From contig BFEA01000206.1 in assembly GCA_003427395.1 (NCBI GenBank), forward strand, positions 866,601 to 908,515: a stretch of 41,915 bases of DNA, in the 5' to 3' direction. The notes under the pieces were generated by a model, which saw only the letters and a program-made list of their open reading frames with translations, had not been told where the DNA came from and ran no database searches. This DNA comes from Chara braunii (taxonomy: Eukaryota > Streptophyta > Charophyceae > Charales > Characeae). Made by a program: the position numbers and the translations under genes. Shown piece after piece: positions 33,586 to 41,900 of this stretch (the stretch's first letter is position 1; each line of letters opens with the position of its first letter).

Positions 33586-36500
33586 CCCCCCCCCGCCCCC
33601 CCCCCCCCCCCCCCCGGGCCCCGCCCCCGCGCCCCCCCCCCCCCGCCCCCCCCCCCCCGCCCCCCCCATTTTTCCTTCTCTTTTTCTCTCCGATCTAGTG
33701 GATCCAGCTTGACCACGGTGTTCTTTTCCCCTCCTTATTTTACTGTGGTAACTTTTCCGACAGATGTCCCTCGGTCGTGCCACCTGTGTTTAGTGCGATG
33801 CCAACCCTCGTGGACTTGTGGCCATCCCCTTCCCCGTCCGTCGCTGGGCTTTGATTAGGCCATCCCCTCCCCTGTTGGTTGCTGGGCTTTGATTAGGATT
33901 CCATGAGTGGCATTGCCCTCTGCCTGTGTCAATGTAGAAACCCCCTCCCGCGGTCTGGGTGGGGACCCCTCCTTCGCCGTGGTGTGGAACTCGGGAGTGT
34001 ACTGACGGTCTCGTTTGGTGCTGCAGTGTTTGGTGCGGCAGTGATTTCGGTTTCGATCTTAATTCTGTCTCTTCTCGCCTTAAAGGAGGGGGGGCATAGG
34101 AGGAGGGTAGGGGGAGGTGCAAGTGACTGGCCAAAGATGCTGGGCACGAGCATCGCCTGTTTCCCCCGTCGGCAATGCCTGATCACCCTGCATCATCGTG
34201 ATGAGGGGCTGATACAAGCCTTGCTCTCGCACCACTGCTGTGGGGCAAACCTACCCCGTGGGCTGGGGAGAGTTACAGGTTTGGTTGGTGTTCCCCCGTA
34301 CTATACATAGAGTATGGAGAGGACGAGATAGGATATATGTAAGTGAAGATTGAGAGAAGAATATAGATTACTTAGCTGAAGTGGTGTGCCGAGTAACTCG
34401 TCACAGCCCTCCCAAATTCCGATCGGAAAAAAAAAAAACAAAAAAAAAACGCTTCTTTTTGACGACCCCTTAGCTTGTGAGGATGGGTATCACGACGGGA
34501 CACGATGCAAGCGCGGCTCTGACGTTTGTCCTGTTCTGGTGCGTATGTGAGTGATCGTAATGGACATCGTAACGTTTGTCCTGTTCTGGTGCGTATGTGC
34601 GTGATCGTAATGGACATCGTAAATCACGGAAGACCTCTCAGCTTGTGAGGATGGTTATCATGATGGGTCACGATGGAAGCGTGGCTCAGACGCTTGTAAT
34701 AGCTGTATTTGAGGCATCTTTCAGTCTATATATAGCTATAATTACCGTACGTTGTATTCGGGGGAAGAAGGTAGTCCCTCCTAACCCGGTGGGTAGGAAG
34801 ATTCCTGCTAAGGACCCAGAGGTAATAGTCATAAGATCGCGGCTTGTCTCTGACAAGGGATCAGGTCTCCAATCCTAAGTTACTCCCCAACTCAATTCAA
34901 GAAAAAAAGGAAGAAGACAAGCTGAAGAAAACTGACTGGAATAGCAAACACCATGCCAAGTCCCACCTAACCCTGTGGGAGATTACTACCTACTAAGAAC
35001 CTAAAGATACAAGTCGTAAGATTGCGTTTGTCTCTGACAAGGGAGGGGTCAGTTTTAGCTGAGGCCAGACCCCCTTTTAAAAAGTTTAGGGACTTGTACT
35101 TGGTCAACTTGATGTAAGACCCCTTGTTGCAATCTTGTCTTACATCAAGTTTAGGGGTTGCGATCTTGATCTTGACAGAGTCAGTGGATCTTTGGCTGCT
35201 GGGAGTGACAATCAAAATCCCACTTGTTGGTATAGTCCTACGGACAAAAGTCAATATCCCACTTGTTGTTTTAGTCCTACGGACAAGAGGTTTTGTTCTT
35301 TATTGCCTTGTGCACTCCATTCCCACGTTTTGGGGTCGATTTTTTAGGTTTTTGCCAGATTTTGGGGTTGTTTTTTTAGGCTTTTCCAAGATTTTGCGGT
35401 CGATGATTAGGCTTTTCCAAGATTGCGGGTTCGATTTGTAGGCTGTTCCAAGATTTTGGGTTGGGGTCGATTTTCAGGCTTTTGACACGTGATTTAGCAA
35501 ACGGTGTAGCAGACGCAGTCCCTTTCCCTCCGTGTGATTCAATCACACTGAACTCGGTGTAGAGGTTGATCTCACTTTTGGACGAGCTTCTGGGTCTACG
35601 TGTAGGACTGTACTCTCTGTTTCGACATCCCAGTCCTGAAAGATACTCATTTGGTCTGGCTGTATTTGAAGCAATTTCTAGGTTCTCAAAGATTCATCTG
35701 AGGTACTAAAAAACCAAGTACCTGGGGGGGGTCTCCTGCTTTGTCAGTGGTTGTTTCTGATTTTCTGGAATAGCTGCTGCCGCAATAACCATTTGTTTTC
35801 CTGTCTTTGATAACCATTTGTTTTCCTGTCTTCTATAACCATTTGTTTCCCTCTTCAATGTACGGTCAATAGCCTATTTTGTTCCTGATTTCCTCCAGAG
35901 TGCCATCGAGTTCAAGATTGACGATCGCAGGACCTCGTCCCAGAGGTCTGAGTTCGAGATCGAGATCCACGATTGGGGAACAGATGGAACAAGATCCTTC
36001 CATGTACTCGCTACAAGTACACTATCGTAACGTTAATGGGTGTGCTACCTCTGCTCCGTGCAGCGGAGATACGACTGGAGTTTTCCTCTTTAGGGTGTGC
36101 AGGCCGTAAACCATTTCTGTTGTGGTCATCTAATGACTGATAACTTGAATCTTCTGTTCTGCTTACCAGCAGTTATTATTTTTCCCTTTTAGGGTTTCTA
36201 GCAGTCATTATTTTTCCCTTTTAGGGTTTGGGTGCTGGGCGCTTAACTCTAATTGTGTTTGTCTAATTCCTCCTCAACTAGAACCTTGTGTTCTGTTTAT
36301 TTGCAGAGTTATTACACACGTTTACTATTCGGCCAAGTGGGCTGGGTACCGGGGCGACTTCTTTATGTGGCCCGGCAACTAATATTTCGAGGCAGAAGGT
36401 GCAGTAGCGGGGTCGCAAATCCTCCAGGAAATCCAGGACTTGGTATGGGTGGGGATGCCGTGTTGATTTGTCGACGTGTTGGACTATGTTATTATGTTAA

Positions 36501-37864
36501 CTTTATTAAAGTAATGTTAGTCGACGTGGTGGACTATGTTATGGTGACTTTATTAATGTTAGAAAGAAAGTGCATGAAAATAAGGTCTGAAGACGTTCTG
36601 AAGATGCTCAGTGGGAGGCTGGACCCGTTTTCCAGCAGGTGCCGCTCCCCACGAATAGATTCGAGCAACCGGGTGGTCCGCTAGGAGGGGATGCTCGTAT
36701 CATTCCTCTTAACGTAGCAGGTGCCACTCCCCACCAATAGATTGGAGCAACCGGGTGGCCCGCTAGGAGGGGATGCTCGTATCACTCCTCTTAACGTGGT
36801 CGTACGTTTTTTTTGTAAAAAAAGAAAAAAAAAAAAAGAAAAAAAAAAAGAATGTGCAATTTCTGGTCTAAAATCAAATTGCTTTGGTTGACTGGGCGCA
36901 GGTGGTGGTGATCAGACAGCGGACTATAGTTTGGTCATGTTTAGACCGCATGTGTGCGGTCGTGATTTTCGTCTCTGGTGTATCTCCGAATTGTTCTGTT
37001 CCTTGAGCGGGGTCATTGATGGGCGTTTTTTCATCTTCGATATCTCCGCCGATGACATGGAGGATATCGAGAGACTGATTCTCTCTACATTGTGGTTCAC
37101 ACGTTATTTTTCGTTCGTGATATTGTCCTGTATCCGTTGTACCTTGGGGCAGCCGTTTGTGTTCTGGGAAGTGTTCCTCCGTTGGGGAAGCATCTAGATT
37201 GGAGGTGAGGTCTTAAGGTCTGTTGGTCTGTCTAGATGAACACGCGGAAAGAATGTGGGTGGCTGGAGAGCTTGATGACAGGGAACGGGGTATTCTGATA
37301 AGAGTACTGATCGGTTTGATCCATGGTGTGGTTGTCGTTTGATTTTGTTGTGCGTTGGTTGTTGCTGACTTTTGTGTGGTGTGACGTGGTCCTGGATGGT
37401 GTGTTTTGAACCTAATAAACAGGAAGACGATTCCCATCGATGAGATCCTCTCGATCGGTGTAAAGCCTGGGTGGAAGAAGGGAACGAGGATCACGTTCCC
37501 GGAGAAAGGAAACGAGATACCGGGAGTCGTTCCTGCGGATCTGATTTTTGTCGTAGAGGAGAAGCCTCATGATGTGTTCAAGAGAGACGGTAATGATCTG
37601 ATTGTCACGCAAAAGATTACTCTTGCGCAGGCCCTGGCTGATTACACAGCTAATATCAAGACGCTGGACGGGAGGAATCTGAGAGTGGAGTGCAATGAGG
37701 TGATCTACCCGGGCTACGAGAAAGTCATACCCAAGGAAGGGATGCCAATCGCNAANGAACCGGGGAAGAAGGGCAATCTGCGGCTCAAGTTCGATATAAA
37801 GTTCCCTCCGAGGTTGAGCCCCGAGCAAAAGGCTGCATTGCAGAAGGTTCTTGGCGCTGGCTAG
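23231..37864 (+). CDS. Class B (type II) DnaJ/HSP40 co-chaperone, three exons
   Basis: The coding sequence joins 23231-23395, 28612-29078 and 37423-37864, giving 357 residues, the usual size of plant cytosolic class B J-proteins. Residues 1-70 are the J domain with HPD at 32-34, which stimulates Hsp70 ATPase. A Gly-rich and G/F region covers about 76-170 (a run of seven Gly at 84-90). Client-binding CTD I starts near 181 ([15 protein letters not shown]), and CTD II covers about 260-340, with IPKEGMP near 313-319. There is no CxxCxGxG zinc finger, so it is not class A. No signal peptide or membrane segment is seen, so the protein is probably cytosolic or nuclear. Splice sites are GT-AG, phase 0 then phase 2. 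GCN and AAN codons at 37751-37756 contain ambiguous bases: residue 321 is Ala either way, and 322 is Lys or Asn. Confidence 0.95.
23486..23551. repeat. Two-copy tandem duplication, about 38-bp period
   Basis: The phrase ttcatcgaacggtctc occurs twice, near 23498 and 23535, each preceded by a similar tcttcgttc phrase. It is short and non-coding within intron 1. Confidence 0.75.
23602..23710. mobile_element. 109-bp hairpin MITE, copy 1 (CCGGGCG subtype)
   Basis: The element begins TA-ccgtcttcagccgaa and its right arm gggcgttctattcaggttaa ends near 23707. The arms pair through the cggtcatt/taatgaccg-type core. The right-end TA is changed to TT. The length of 109 bp equals that of copies at 24831, 32171 and 32402. 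Confidence 0.8.
23948..24042. repeat. CG- and TG-alternating tract
   Basis: It holds (GC)n at about 23948-23971, then irregular TG and GC alternation to 24042. Alternating purine-pyrimidine sequence of this kind can form Z-DNA. Confidence 0.85.
24156..24260. repeat. Tandem repeat of tatctagataaagtaaaa
   Basis: Four consecutive copies of an 18- to 20-bp unit containing the palindrome atctagat lie at 24156-24232, with a fifth partial copy near 24249. Confidence 0.9.
24715..24743. repeat. (CAAT)n microsatellite
   Basis: About seven copies of caat end in an imperfect unit. A shorter version lies at 27433-27445. Confidence 0.95.
24831..24939. mobile_element. 109-bp hairpin MITE, copy 2 (CCGGGCG subtype, intact)
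   Basis: TA dinucleotides at 24831-24832 and 24938-24939 flank 105 bp. The arms gtcttcatccgaatagaacg... (24835-24862) and ...gttctattcgggttaagac (24908-24935) are inverted repeats with two mismatches over 28 bp, and the centre has the small hairpin ggaccgaaaggtcc. A TA duplication suggests Tc1/mariner (Stowaway-type) mobilisation. Confidence 0.87.
25452..25471. repeat. Poly(G), 20 bases
   Basis: An uninterrupted run of 20 G, preceded by another G-rich stretch at 25439-25445. It has G-quadruplex potential on the sense strand of the intron. Confidence 0.95.
25879..26028. repeat. Two-copy tandem duplication, 74-bp period
   Basis: The phrase atcctccctcgcctctcgtt begins at 25879 and 25953, and the two copies are nearly identical to the end of gagagtgagggtacaa. 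A third partial echo (tgaatgtgaagtacaactgc) follows at about 26035. Confidence 0.92.
26360..27045. repeat. Minisatellite, about 24-bp unit, about 26 copies, HSE-like motif
   Basis: The unit is close to tgttttcgaagtttctagtg plus tcatg. I count about 26 copies of the gtttcta core with variants (cgaag, ccaag, taatg). Thirteen copies carry cGAAgtTTCt, which fits nGAAnnTTCn, two inverted modules of a heat-shock element. The preceding block gTTTt misses the third module nTTCn by one base. A block of variant units recurs about 220 bp apart (near 26510 and 26730), showing higher-order duplication. It lies in intron 1 of an HSP40 gene. It is not CRISPR: there are no unique spacers and the genome is eukaryotic. 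Confidence 0.93.
27541..27745. repeat. Two-copy duplication, 120-bp period, with poly(T)
   Basis: The phrase cctgatgtagtgatgtccct at 27541 recurs at 27661 with one change, followed in both by gtttccc and ggggttatactgtccctgct. The first copy is followed by about 24 T (27594-27617). The ttatactgtccctg phrase occurs once more at about 27726. Confidence 0.88.
28171..28265. mobile_element. Hairpin MITE, copy 3 (degenerate)
   Basis: The left arm tctttccccgaatagaacgc at 28181-28200 and cgggtcatcatagctgt match the family. The right half from about 28230 is recognisable only loosely and contains a G run. Confidence 0.6.
28612..29078 (+). CDS. J-protein exon 2: end of J domain, G/F region, start of CTD I
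   Basis: The acceptor cacag ends at 28611. The exon opens [20 protein letters not shown], the conserved helix IV/end of J domain. Then come a Gly-rich linker, [20 protein letters not shown], a Met/Gly/Ser segment, [16 protein letters not shown], and [20 protein letters not shown] of CTD I. It ends with two bases of a Gly codon before the donor gtacgtaag (29079). An ATG-like extension upstream into the intron is not used. Confidence 0.95.
29398..29927. other. Assembly gap, 530 N
   Basis: Unresolved bases. The sequence resumes inside the right arm of a hairpin MITE, so the inverted repeat may have contributed to the break. Frames running through the gap are meaningless. Confidence 0.99.
29928..29966. 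mobile_element. Hairpin MITE, copy 4 (right arm only, at gap edge)
   Basis: The sequence taatgaccgtacgttgtata followed by cggggaaagaaga matches the right arm of the CGTACG subtype. The left part would lie within the N gap. Confidence 0.75.
30080..31800. repeat. Pyrimidine-rich tract with C26 run
   Basis: The plus strand is strongly C+T-rich over about 1.7 kb, with poly(C) at 30151-30176. Long open frames here (Ser/Leu/Pro-rich) are composition artefacts without recognisable domains. It is in the sense orientation of intron 2. Confidence 0.75.
31338..31424. mobile_element. Hairpin MITE, copy 5 (left arm truncated)
   Basis: It has gcacggtcatcagcgctggt at the left core and tgaccgtgacgttctattcg plus gggg as the right arm. 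The outer left arm is missing or unrecognisable. Confidence 0.7.
31826..32098. repeat. Two-copy tandem duplication, 136-bp period, nearly identical
   Basis: The phrase ttggtttctccgtctacttc at 31826 recurs at 31962, and both copies continue to acgccctccaagcac with only a few differences and one N (31913). High identity suggests a recent event or an assembly collapse/expansion. Confidence 0.93.
32171..32279. mobile_element. 109-bp hairpin MITE, copy 6 (CGTACG subtype)
   Basis: TA at 32171-32172 and 32278-32279. The arms ccttcttgccccgtatacaa... and ...ttgtattcgggggaagaatg pair, and the core is acgtactgtcattatagctg against ...gtaatgaccgtacgt. The length is exactly that of copies 2 and 7. Confidence 0.87.
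32402..32510. mobile_element. 109-bp hairpin MITE, copy 7 (CGTACG subtype, best preserved)
   Basis: TA at 32402-32403 and 32509-32510. The left arm ccttcttcccccgaatacaa continues into cgtacggtcattat; the right arm mirrors it almost perfectly and ends ttcgggggaagaagg. It could form a stem of about 45 bp with a short loop in RNA. Confidence 0.9.
33413..33668. repeat. Extreme homopolymer block: poly(C), T36, C78 and C-rich
   Basis: C runs to 33454, T from 33455 to 33490, then 78 C (33507-33584) and C-rich sequence with isolated G to about 33667. Proline-rich or glycine-rich open frames here are artefacts. The lengths may be assembly estimates. Confidence 0.92.
34522..34621. repeat. Two-copy tandem duplication, 50-bp period
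   Basis: The phrase acgtttgtcctgttctggtg at 34522 recurs at 34572; the units differ by about one base. Confidence 0.93.
34696..34773. mobile_element. Hairpin MITE, copy 8 (left arm missing)
   Basis: It begins at taatagctgtatttgaggca, keeps the loop and right arm (attaccgtacgttgtattcg, then ggggaagaagg) and ends with TA at 34772-34773. About 30 bp of the left arm is absent. Confidence 0.82.
34773..35050. repeat. Dispersed duplication of an about 85-bp segment
   Basis: The segment from ctaacccggtggg (34781) to tgtctctgacaaggga recurs from ctaaccctgtggg (34967) with about 80 percent similarity by eye. The first copy abuts the end of MITE copy 8. Confidence 0.7.
35107..35149. repeat. Short hairpin, 13-bp perfect stem
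   Basis: The sequence cttgatgtaagac and its reverse complement gtcttacatcaag are separated by about 16 bases. No T-run follows directly. The function is unknown. Confidence 0.75.
35205..35485. repeat. Degenerate tandem repeats in intron 2
   Basis: Two copies of a roughly 44-bp unit (cccacttgttg...tagtcctacggacaa) lie at about 35218-35292. They are followed by about five degenerate 35- to 40-bp units with the phrase aggcttttccaagattttg up to 35485. Confidence 0.8.
36634..36798. repeat. Two-copy tandem duplication, 82-bp period
   Basis: The phrase agcaggtgccgctccccacg at 36634 recurs at 36716 with few changes, through gcaaccgggtgg and ggaggggatgctcgtatca to cctcttaacgt. Upstream, similar but shorter doublings occur at 36168-36232 (ttatttttcccttttagggt) and 36470-36560 (gtcgacgtg..tggactatg). 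Confidence 0.92.
37423..37864 (+). CDS. J-protein exon 3: CTD I-CTD II and stop
   Basis: The exon begins with the third base of a split Gly codon, then [28 protein letters not shown] and [20 protein letters not shown] (CTD I to CTD II). It continues with [32 protein letters not shown] and [16 protein letters not shown]. The stop is TAG at 37862-37864. Ambiguous bases are at 37753 and 37756. The conserved order matches plant class B J-proteins known to bind unfolded clients for Hsp70. Confidence 0.95.
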
Positions 37865-38395
37865 GTTGCCATGCAGGCAGGGAAGGTCACATCAACCACT
37901 CTTGCATGTAGATATAATGCAATGCTGCTGCTGTTGCTTCTTCTGTATTACTTCTGTGATTGTCGATGGGCTCGTTACTTTGCGAGCCCTACTGGGGGAT
38001 GGAATGCTGTCTGTGAAGGAATGATGATTTGGTCCGTTGTGGTTAACCGTCCAAGGGGCATTCAGTTCAGTTTGCACGGCAAAGAAAGGGCGAAGAGAGG
38101 GAGGAGAGGAGGGGGTGTGAGTAGGTCCTCAGCGGAGGTGGTCCCAAATGTCACTTGGAGATGGGAATCTGTCAGGACGAAAATCCACGAGGAGTACGTA
38201 GGGGCGGTCCGAGAATGGTTCTGTGGAATCGGCTTGTCGTGAAATGGGGGGTGCCGTCCAAAGTCACGTGGAGATGGGAATCAGTCAGGACGGAAATCCA
38301 CGAGGAGTAGGTAGGGGCGGTCCGAGAATGGGTCTGTGGAATGGGCGGGTTGTGAAATGGGGGGTGCCGTTGCATGCACTGTAAGGTTTGGGGGG

Positions 38396-38448
<53 letters not shown>

Positions 38449-39100
38449 GGGGGGGGTGGAGGGAGTGTGGAGGGAAACACCATGTCGCATCTCTGCGGTC
38501 TCTGGACAGGAGATCGTGAGATAGAGTCGGAGTTTGTGGGGGATAGGTGTGGTTTCTTCGTTCCTTCAATTGTGGGTGCTGTTGCATGGATTGTGAAAGG
38601 GAGGGGCGGGGTGAGTTGGGAGGAGCGTGAAGGGGAGGTGGTATTGTGTCGCTGCGGCTTCTGAACAGCATAGTATTACCAGATGAGGTGGAAGTGGGGT
38701 GTGTATGGAGGACGGAGGATGGATTCAGCAGCCAAGACAGGGGTCTCTGCATCACGAATGCGAACGTGTAATGGAAGCGTCAGAGACCAGCCAAGACGGT
38801 CGTCTCTGCATCATGAATGAGAACCACGAATGAGAATCTGTAATGGATGTCACAGAGACCCTGTGAGTGATGTGATGCTGCTATGTAACATGGAAGGCTT
38901 CCTCTTTGGAGGAGGGAGAATGGAGGTAGGAAAGAGTGTGTGGAAGAATGGGGGTGTCCGCGTTAGTTTTCCTAGGGTAGTAGATGGGAGGGGGTTGGGA
39001 GCGGGTCCACCGGCATGCTTGTGTGTGCTCGAGTTGCAGAGCCGACTAGTAAGATCACTGTAATCTGATCTGGAATTTGCAGCCTCCTGTGTGGCTGAGG
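37865..39100. other. 3' flank: probable UTR start, duplications, poly(G)
   Basis: No second gene is recognised. A tandem duplication of 113-bp period (cacttggagatgggaatc at 38152, cacgtggagatgggaatc at 38265) spans about 38151-38370. G50 runs at 38398-38447. A further doubled phrase, cagccaagac...gtctctgcatca, occurs at 38707-38812. I could not place the polyadenylation site of the J-protein transcript. Confidence 0.6.
38398..38447. repeat. Poly(G), 50 bases
   Basis: An uninterrupted run of 50 G followed by a G-rich stretch to about 38460. Glycine-rich and proline-rich frames over it are artefacts. Confidence 0.95.
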
Positions 39101-39105
39101 GGCAC

Positions 39106-39108
<3 letters not shown>

Positions 39109-39141
<33 letters not shown>
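39109..39141. repeat. (GA)n microsatellite
   Basis: About sixteen GA repeats, with a shorter echo at 39184-39196. Confidence 0.95.
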
Positions 39142-39143
<2 letters not shown>

Positions 39144-39525
39144 GGCAAGACATGTGATACATGTGATACTTCTGTAGGATCTAGAGAGAGAGAGAGTAGT
39201 CTGTTTTTCTCGTTGCGAGGGCTTTTATTGCGGATTGTCTTTTCAATCATATACTCACATATTGATTGGAGTAGTGTCAGGGCCTCACTTGTCTTGTCGC
39301 CCACAAGCGCATGGTAGTTTTGGTTTATGACAAAGTCGTTTGGATACCTTCAGCGAAGATTCACGGAGGGTGGAAAGCCTTCTCGGCGAATACTCGGATT
39401 CGTCTTCTTCTGATTGATGATGGAAGGGCAGAAGCGTACCCTGCCTGATTTCATTTCTTGTGATATTTCACCAGCATGAGAGAATGCTCTGTTCTTCGTC
39501 ATTTGTCTTCCCTCTGAACACTCGG

Positions 39526-39789
39526 TCAGCTGGTTCTCCATTTTGCGGTTTTACCTTGAGTCTCTTCTGTTGTCATGGACCGGTCCCTCTGGCTCGTTTG
39601 CTGGCCCACTAATCTCCTCCGTTTGTTTGATGCTTGGGCAGGATCGAGGCGCCAGAGAAGGCGTATAACGTCGTTCATCACTTCTTCACTTCTCGCTTGT
39701 TTGTAATCAATCGCCTCCCCATTGAAGCAGTCGGTTGTCTCTGCGATTCGCCCTTCAATTGCAGAAGTGATTTCCTCCCTTGCCTCCAT
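39526..39789 (-). CDS. Unrecognised 87-residue ORF, low confidence
   Basis: An ATG-initiated minus-strand frame encodes a charged, Glu/Arg/Thr-rich polypeptide beginning MEAREEITSAIEGRIAETTD. Its composition is more protein-like than that of surrounding frames, but I recognise no family and see no neighbouring continuation. It could be a fragment of a degraded gag-like or host gene, or chance. I would not call it a gene without homology or transcript support. Confidence 0.15.
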   Translation of the reverse strand: MEAREEITSAIEGRIAETTDCFNGEAIDYKQARSEEVMNDVIRLLWRLDPAQASNKRRRLVGQQTSQRDRSMTTEETQGKTAKWRTS

Positions 39790-40709
39790 GCTTGGCTTGT
39801 GAGTGCAAGTTGCGAACGGGGGGCGATTTAACTCGAGAAAATGGATTCTCTAAAGATCGCTTTGCTGATAACAAGAGCTCGAGCCCGATCCAAAACTTCC
39901 GTTGATGTCCAGTATACTCTGCTATGGCCTCTTTCCGAGTCTATCGTTGTTTTTATCGTTGTTTTTATCGTTGTTTTTATTGTTGTTTATAATTCTGGAT
40001 TTGTTCTTTACCAAAATTTTCTAGCCATTTGGTACATCAGGGTAGCAATGGTCAAGGTTGCACTATGTCTGTCATCCTATGCTTGTGTGTGTGTGTGCGT
40101 GTGCGTGTGTGTGTGTGTGTGTGCCCATGTACAAACGCCGAAACTGATGAAAGGTCAACGGGTGGAATGCAAGCCTGTCTGCATTTCATCATGGGTTTGG
40201 ATCGCAAAAAGAGTGCCATCCCATAGCTAGAAGCATTTTTAGGTAGTCGGTTCTCGCCCCAATTTTATGGCCTGCTGCTGCAGTTGGCACTTCGGTGATG
40301 ATGCATTTGCAGTTGTGCAGTTTGCCAATCGTGTCAGGACGGAGAGAAAGGCAAGAAGACGAGGGTGTAGTTTGGAGGAAGGTGTCTTCTTGTTGCGCAG
40401 GAGTCAGGCCATCTCTCTGTGTTGTGGAGGCTATGGGAGTAGACCTGTGTTGGCAATTCCTTCCACTTGGTGTTTGTGTAGAAAAGAGATTGGCTGTTGC
40501 CATTCACTAGCGCCGAACGCCAATTCGTCTTCCTCTCTTTTAAAGAGCACGATCTGACTCTTTACTATTTCAGTGGTGCAGTGCGACAAAACTGTTGCTG
40601 GCATAGTGCCATAGTCTTTAATCGAGCTCCGGAAAGAGCTCCTGGTCTGTGAGGAATTCCAGCACGTATATGAAAACATTCTCACCTGTACTCGTTGAAG
40701 TTTTAACAA

Positions 40710-40842
<133 letters not shown>

Positions 40843-41900
40843 GGGAATTATGACTTGGGTTTTCTCTGATGTTAGGTGTTTGCAGGATGGTTGTCTGGGT
40901 GGACTGTGTGAATGGGAGGGAGGTGATTTGCTCTTTTCTTGATGCTATGGGTGTTGGTTCGTGGTGGAGTGATTTGTCTTCGTGATTTCTGGAAGGTATT
41001 GGGATTTTGAGTTTCACTCTGTAGTAGCTGTACTGGTGTGTTTGTGCAGAGGTATTGTGAACTCTGTACCTGGATCGTCATTGGGTTTGGTTCAACGAAA
41101 GTGAGAATAAAAGAGGTCCCAAGATGAACGTGTGTAGCGGAGATGAAATCACACACATGCGCTCAACTGTGCTTGCATGCGGGATAGTTGAGACGGTGGT
41201 GAGGTCCCGAGATACACACGCATGTAGAGGACACTACAACACACACATACATATGCACACAGACAATATGGTTTCTTGCATAATAATGGCTGTGCGCTTT
41301 GGCTATAGTGATTCAGGTAGAGTCTCAATAGAGCTTAATAGATGGTCTTTTTTCATAATGGCCGTGCGCTTCTGCGATCGCAAAATCAGTGTGAACGTAT
41401 AGAACTCAACAGATGTATGGTGCCTCCGTGTTTCCTTTTTTTGACTCCATGTAGTCTTCTGAACAGTAGGAAAAAAAAGAAGACATTTTGTAGTAATCTT
41501 TGAACGTATCTGGTCATTCTCGCCCTCTCGGCGGGTTTTTACTGTGGTGGAATTTCAGACTTGAGTGAGGAGGAAGGAGGGGGAGGAGGGAGAAGAGAAG
41601 CGGTGGGGGGGCGGAGGAGGGGGAATAAACGGAATTCGAGTGCAATGGGACTTCGTTTTTTGAGAATGTTTATTTACTCAAGTGGTGTGCTTTTTCTTTC
41701 CCTTGAAAGTTGAAAGCTGAACTTTTTTTTTTTTTGTCCCTTTTTTTAGTAACAAATCCGTTTTATTCTGGTGTCCATCAGCCCGGTTACTTGTCCCCGG
41801 CAAACACGTTTTTACAAAGTCAATAGAAGAAAAAACGAGAGAAAGAAGATGATCCCATCCCATCCCAGCCCTTATGGCACTAACTGCCTAAACAAGGGTA

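Larger units (their letters stand above)
29079..37422 (+). other. Intron 2 of the J-protein gene (8344 bp)
   Basis: The donor is gtacgt at 29079 and the acceptor aacag ends at 37422, phase 2. Residues on both sides ([13 protein letters not shown]) follow the order known from plant homologues, so no exon is hidden in the assembly gap. The intron holds five hairpin MITE copies, a pyrimidine-rich stretch (30080-31800), poly(C) and poly(T) blocks and several local duplications. Confidence 0.9.

Noticed and set aside
33255-33858. Long Pro-rich (plus) and Gly-rich (minus) open frames
   Set aside because: They are produced by poly(C) and poly(T) runs; all frames stay open because of composition, not selection. 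The same applies to 38172-38755.
23231-37864. Bacterial or organellar origin of the DnaJ gene
   Set aside because: It has spliceosomal introns and lacks the Cys-rich zinc finger of bacterial DnaJ; the C-terminal domains match eukaryotic class B proteins.
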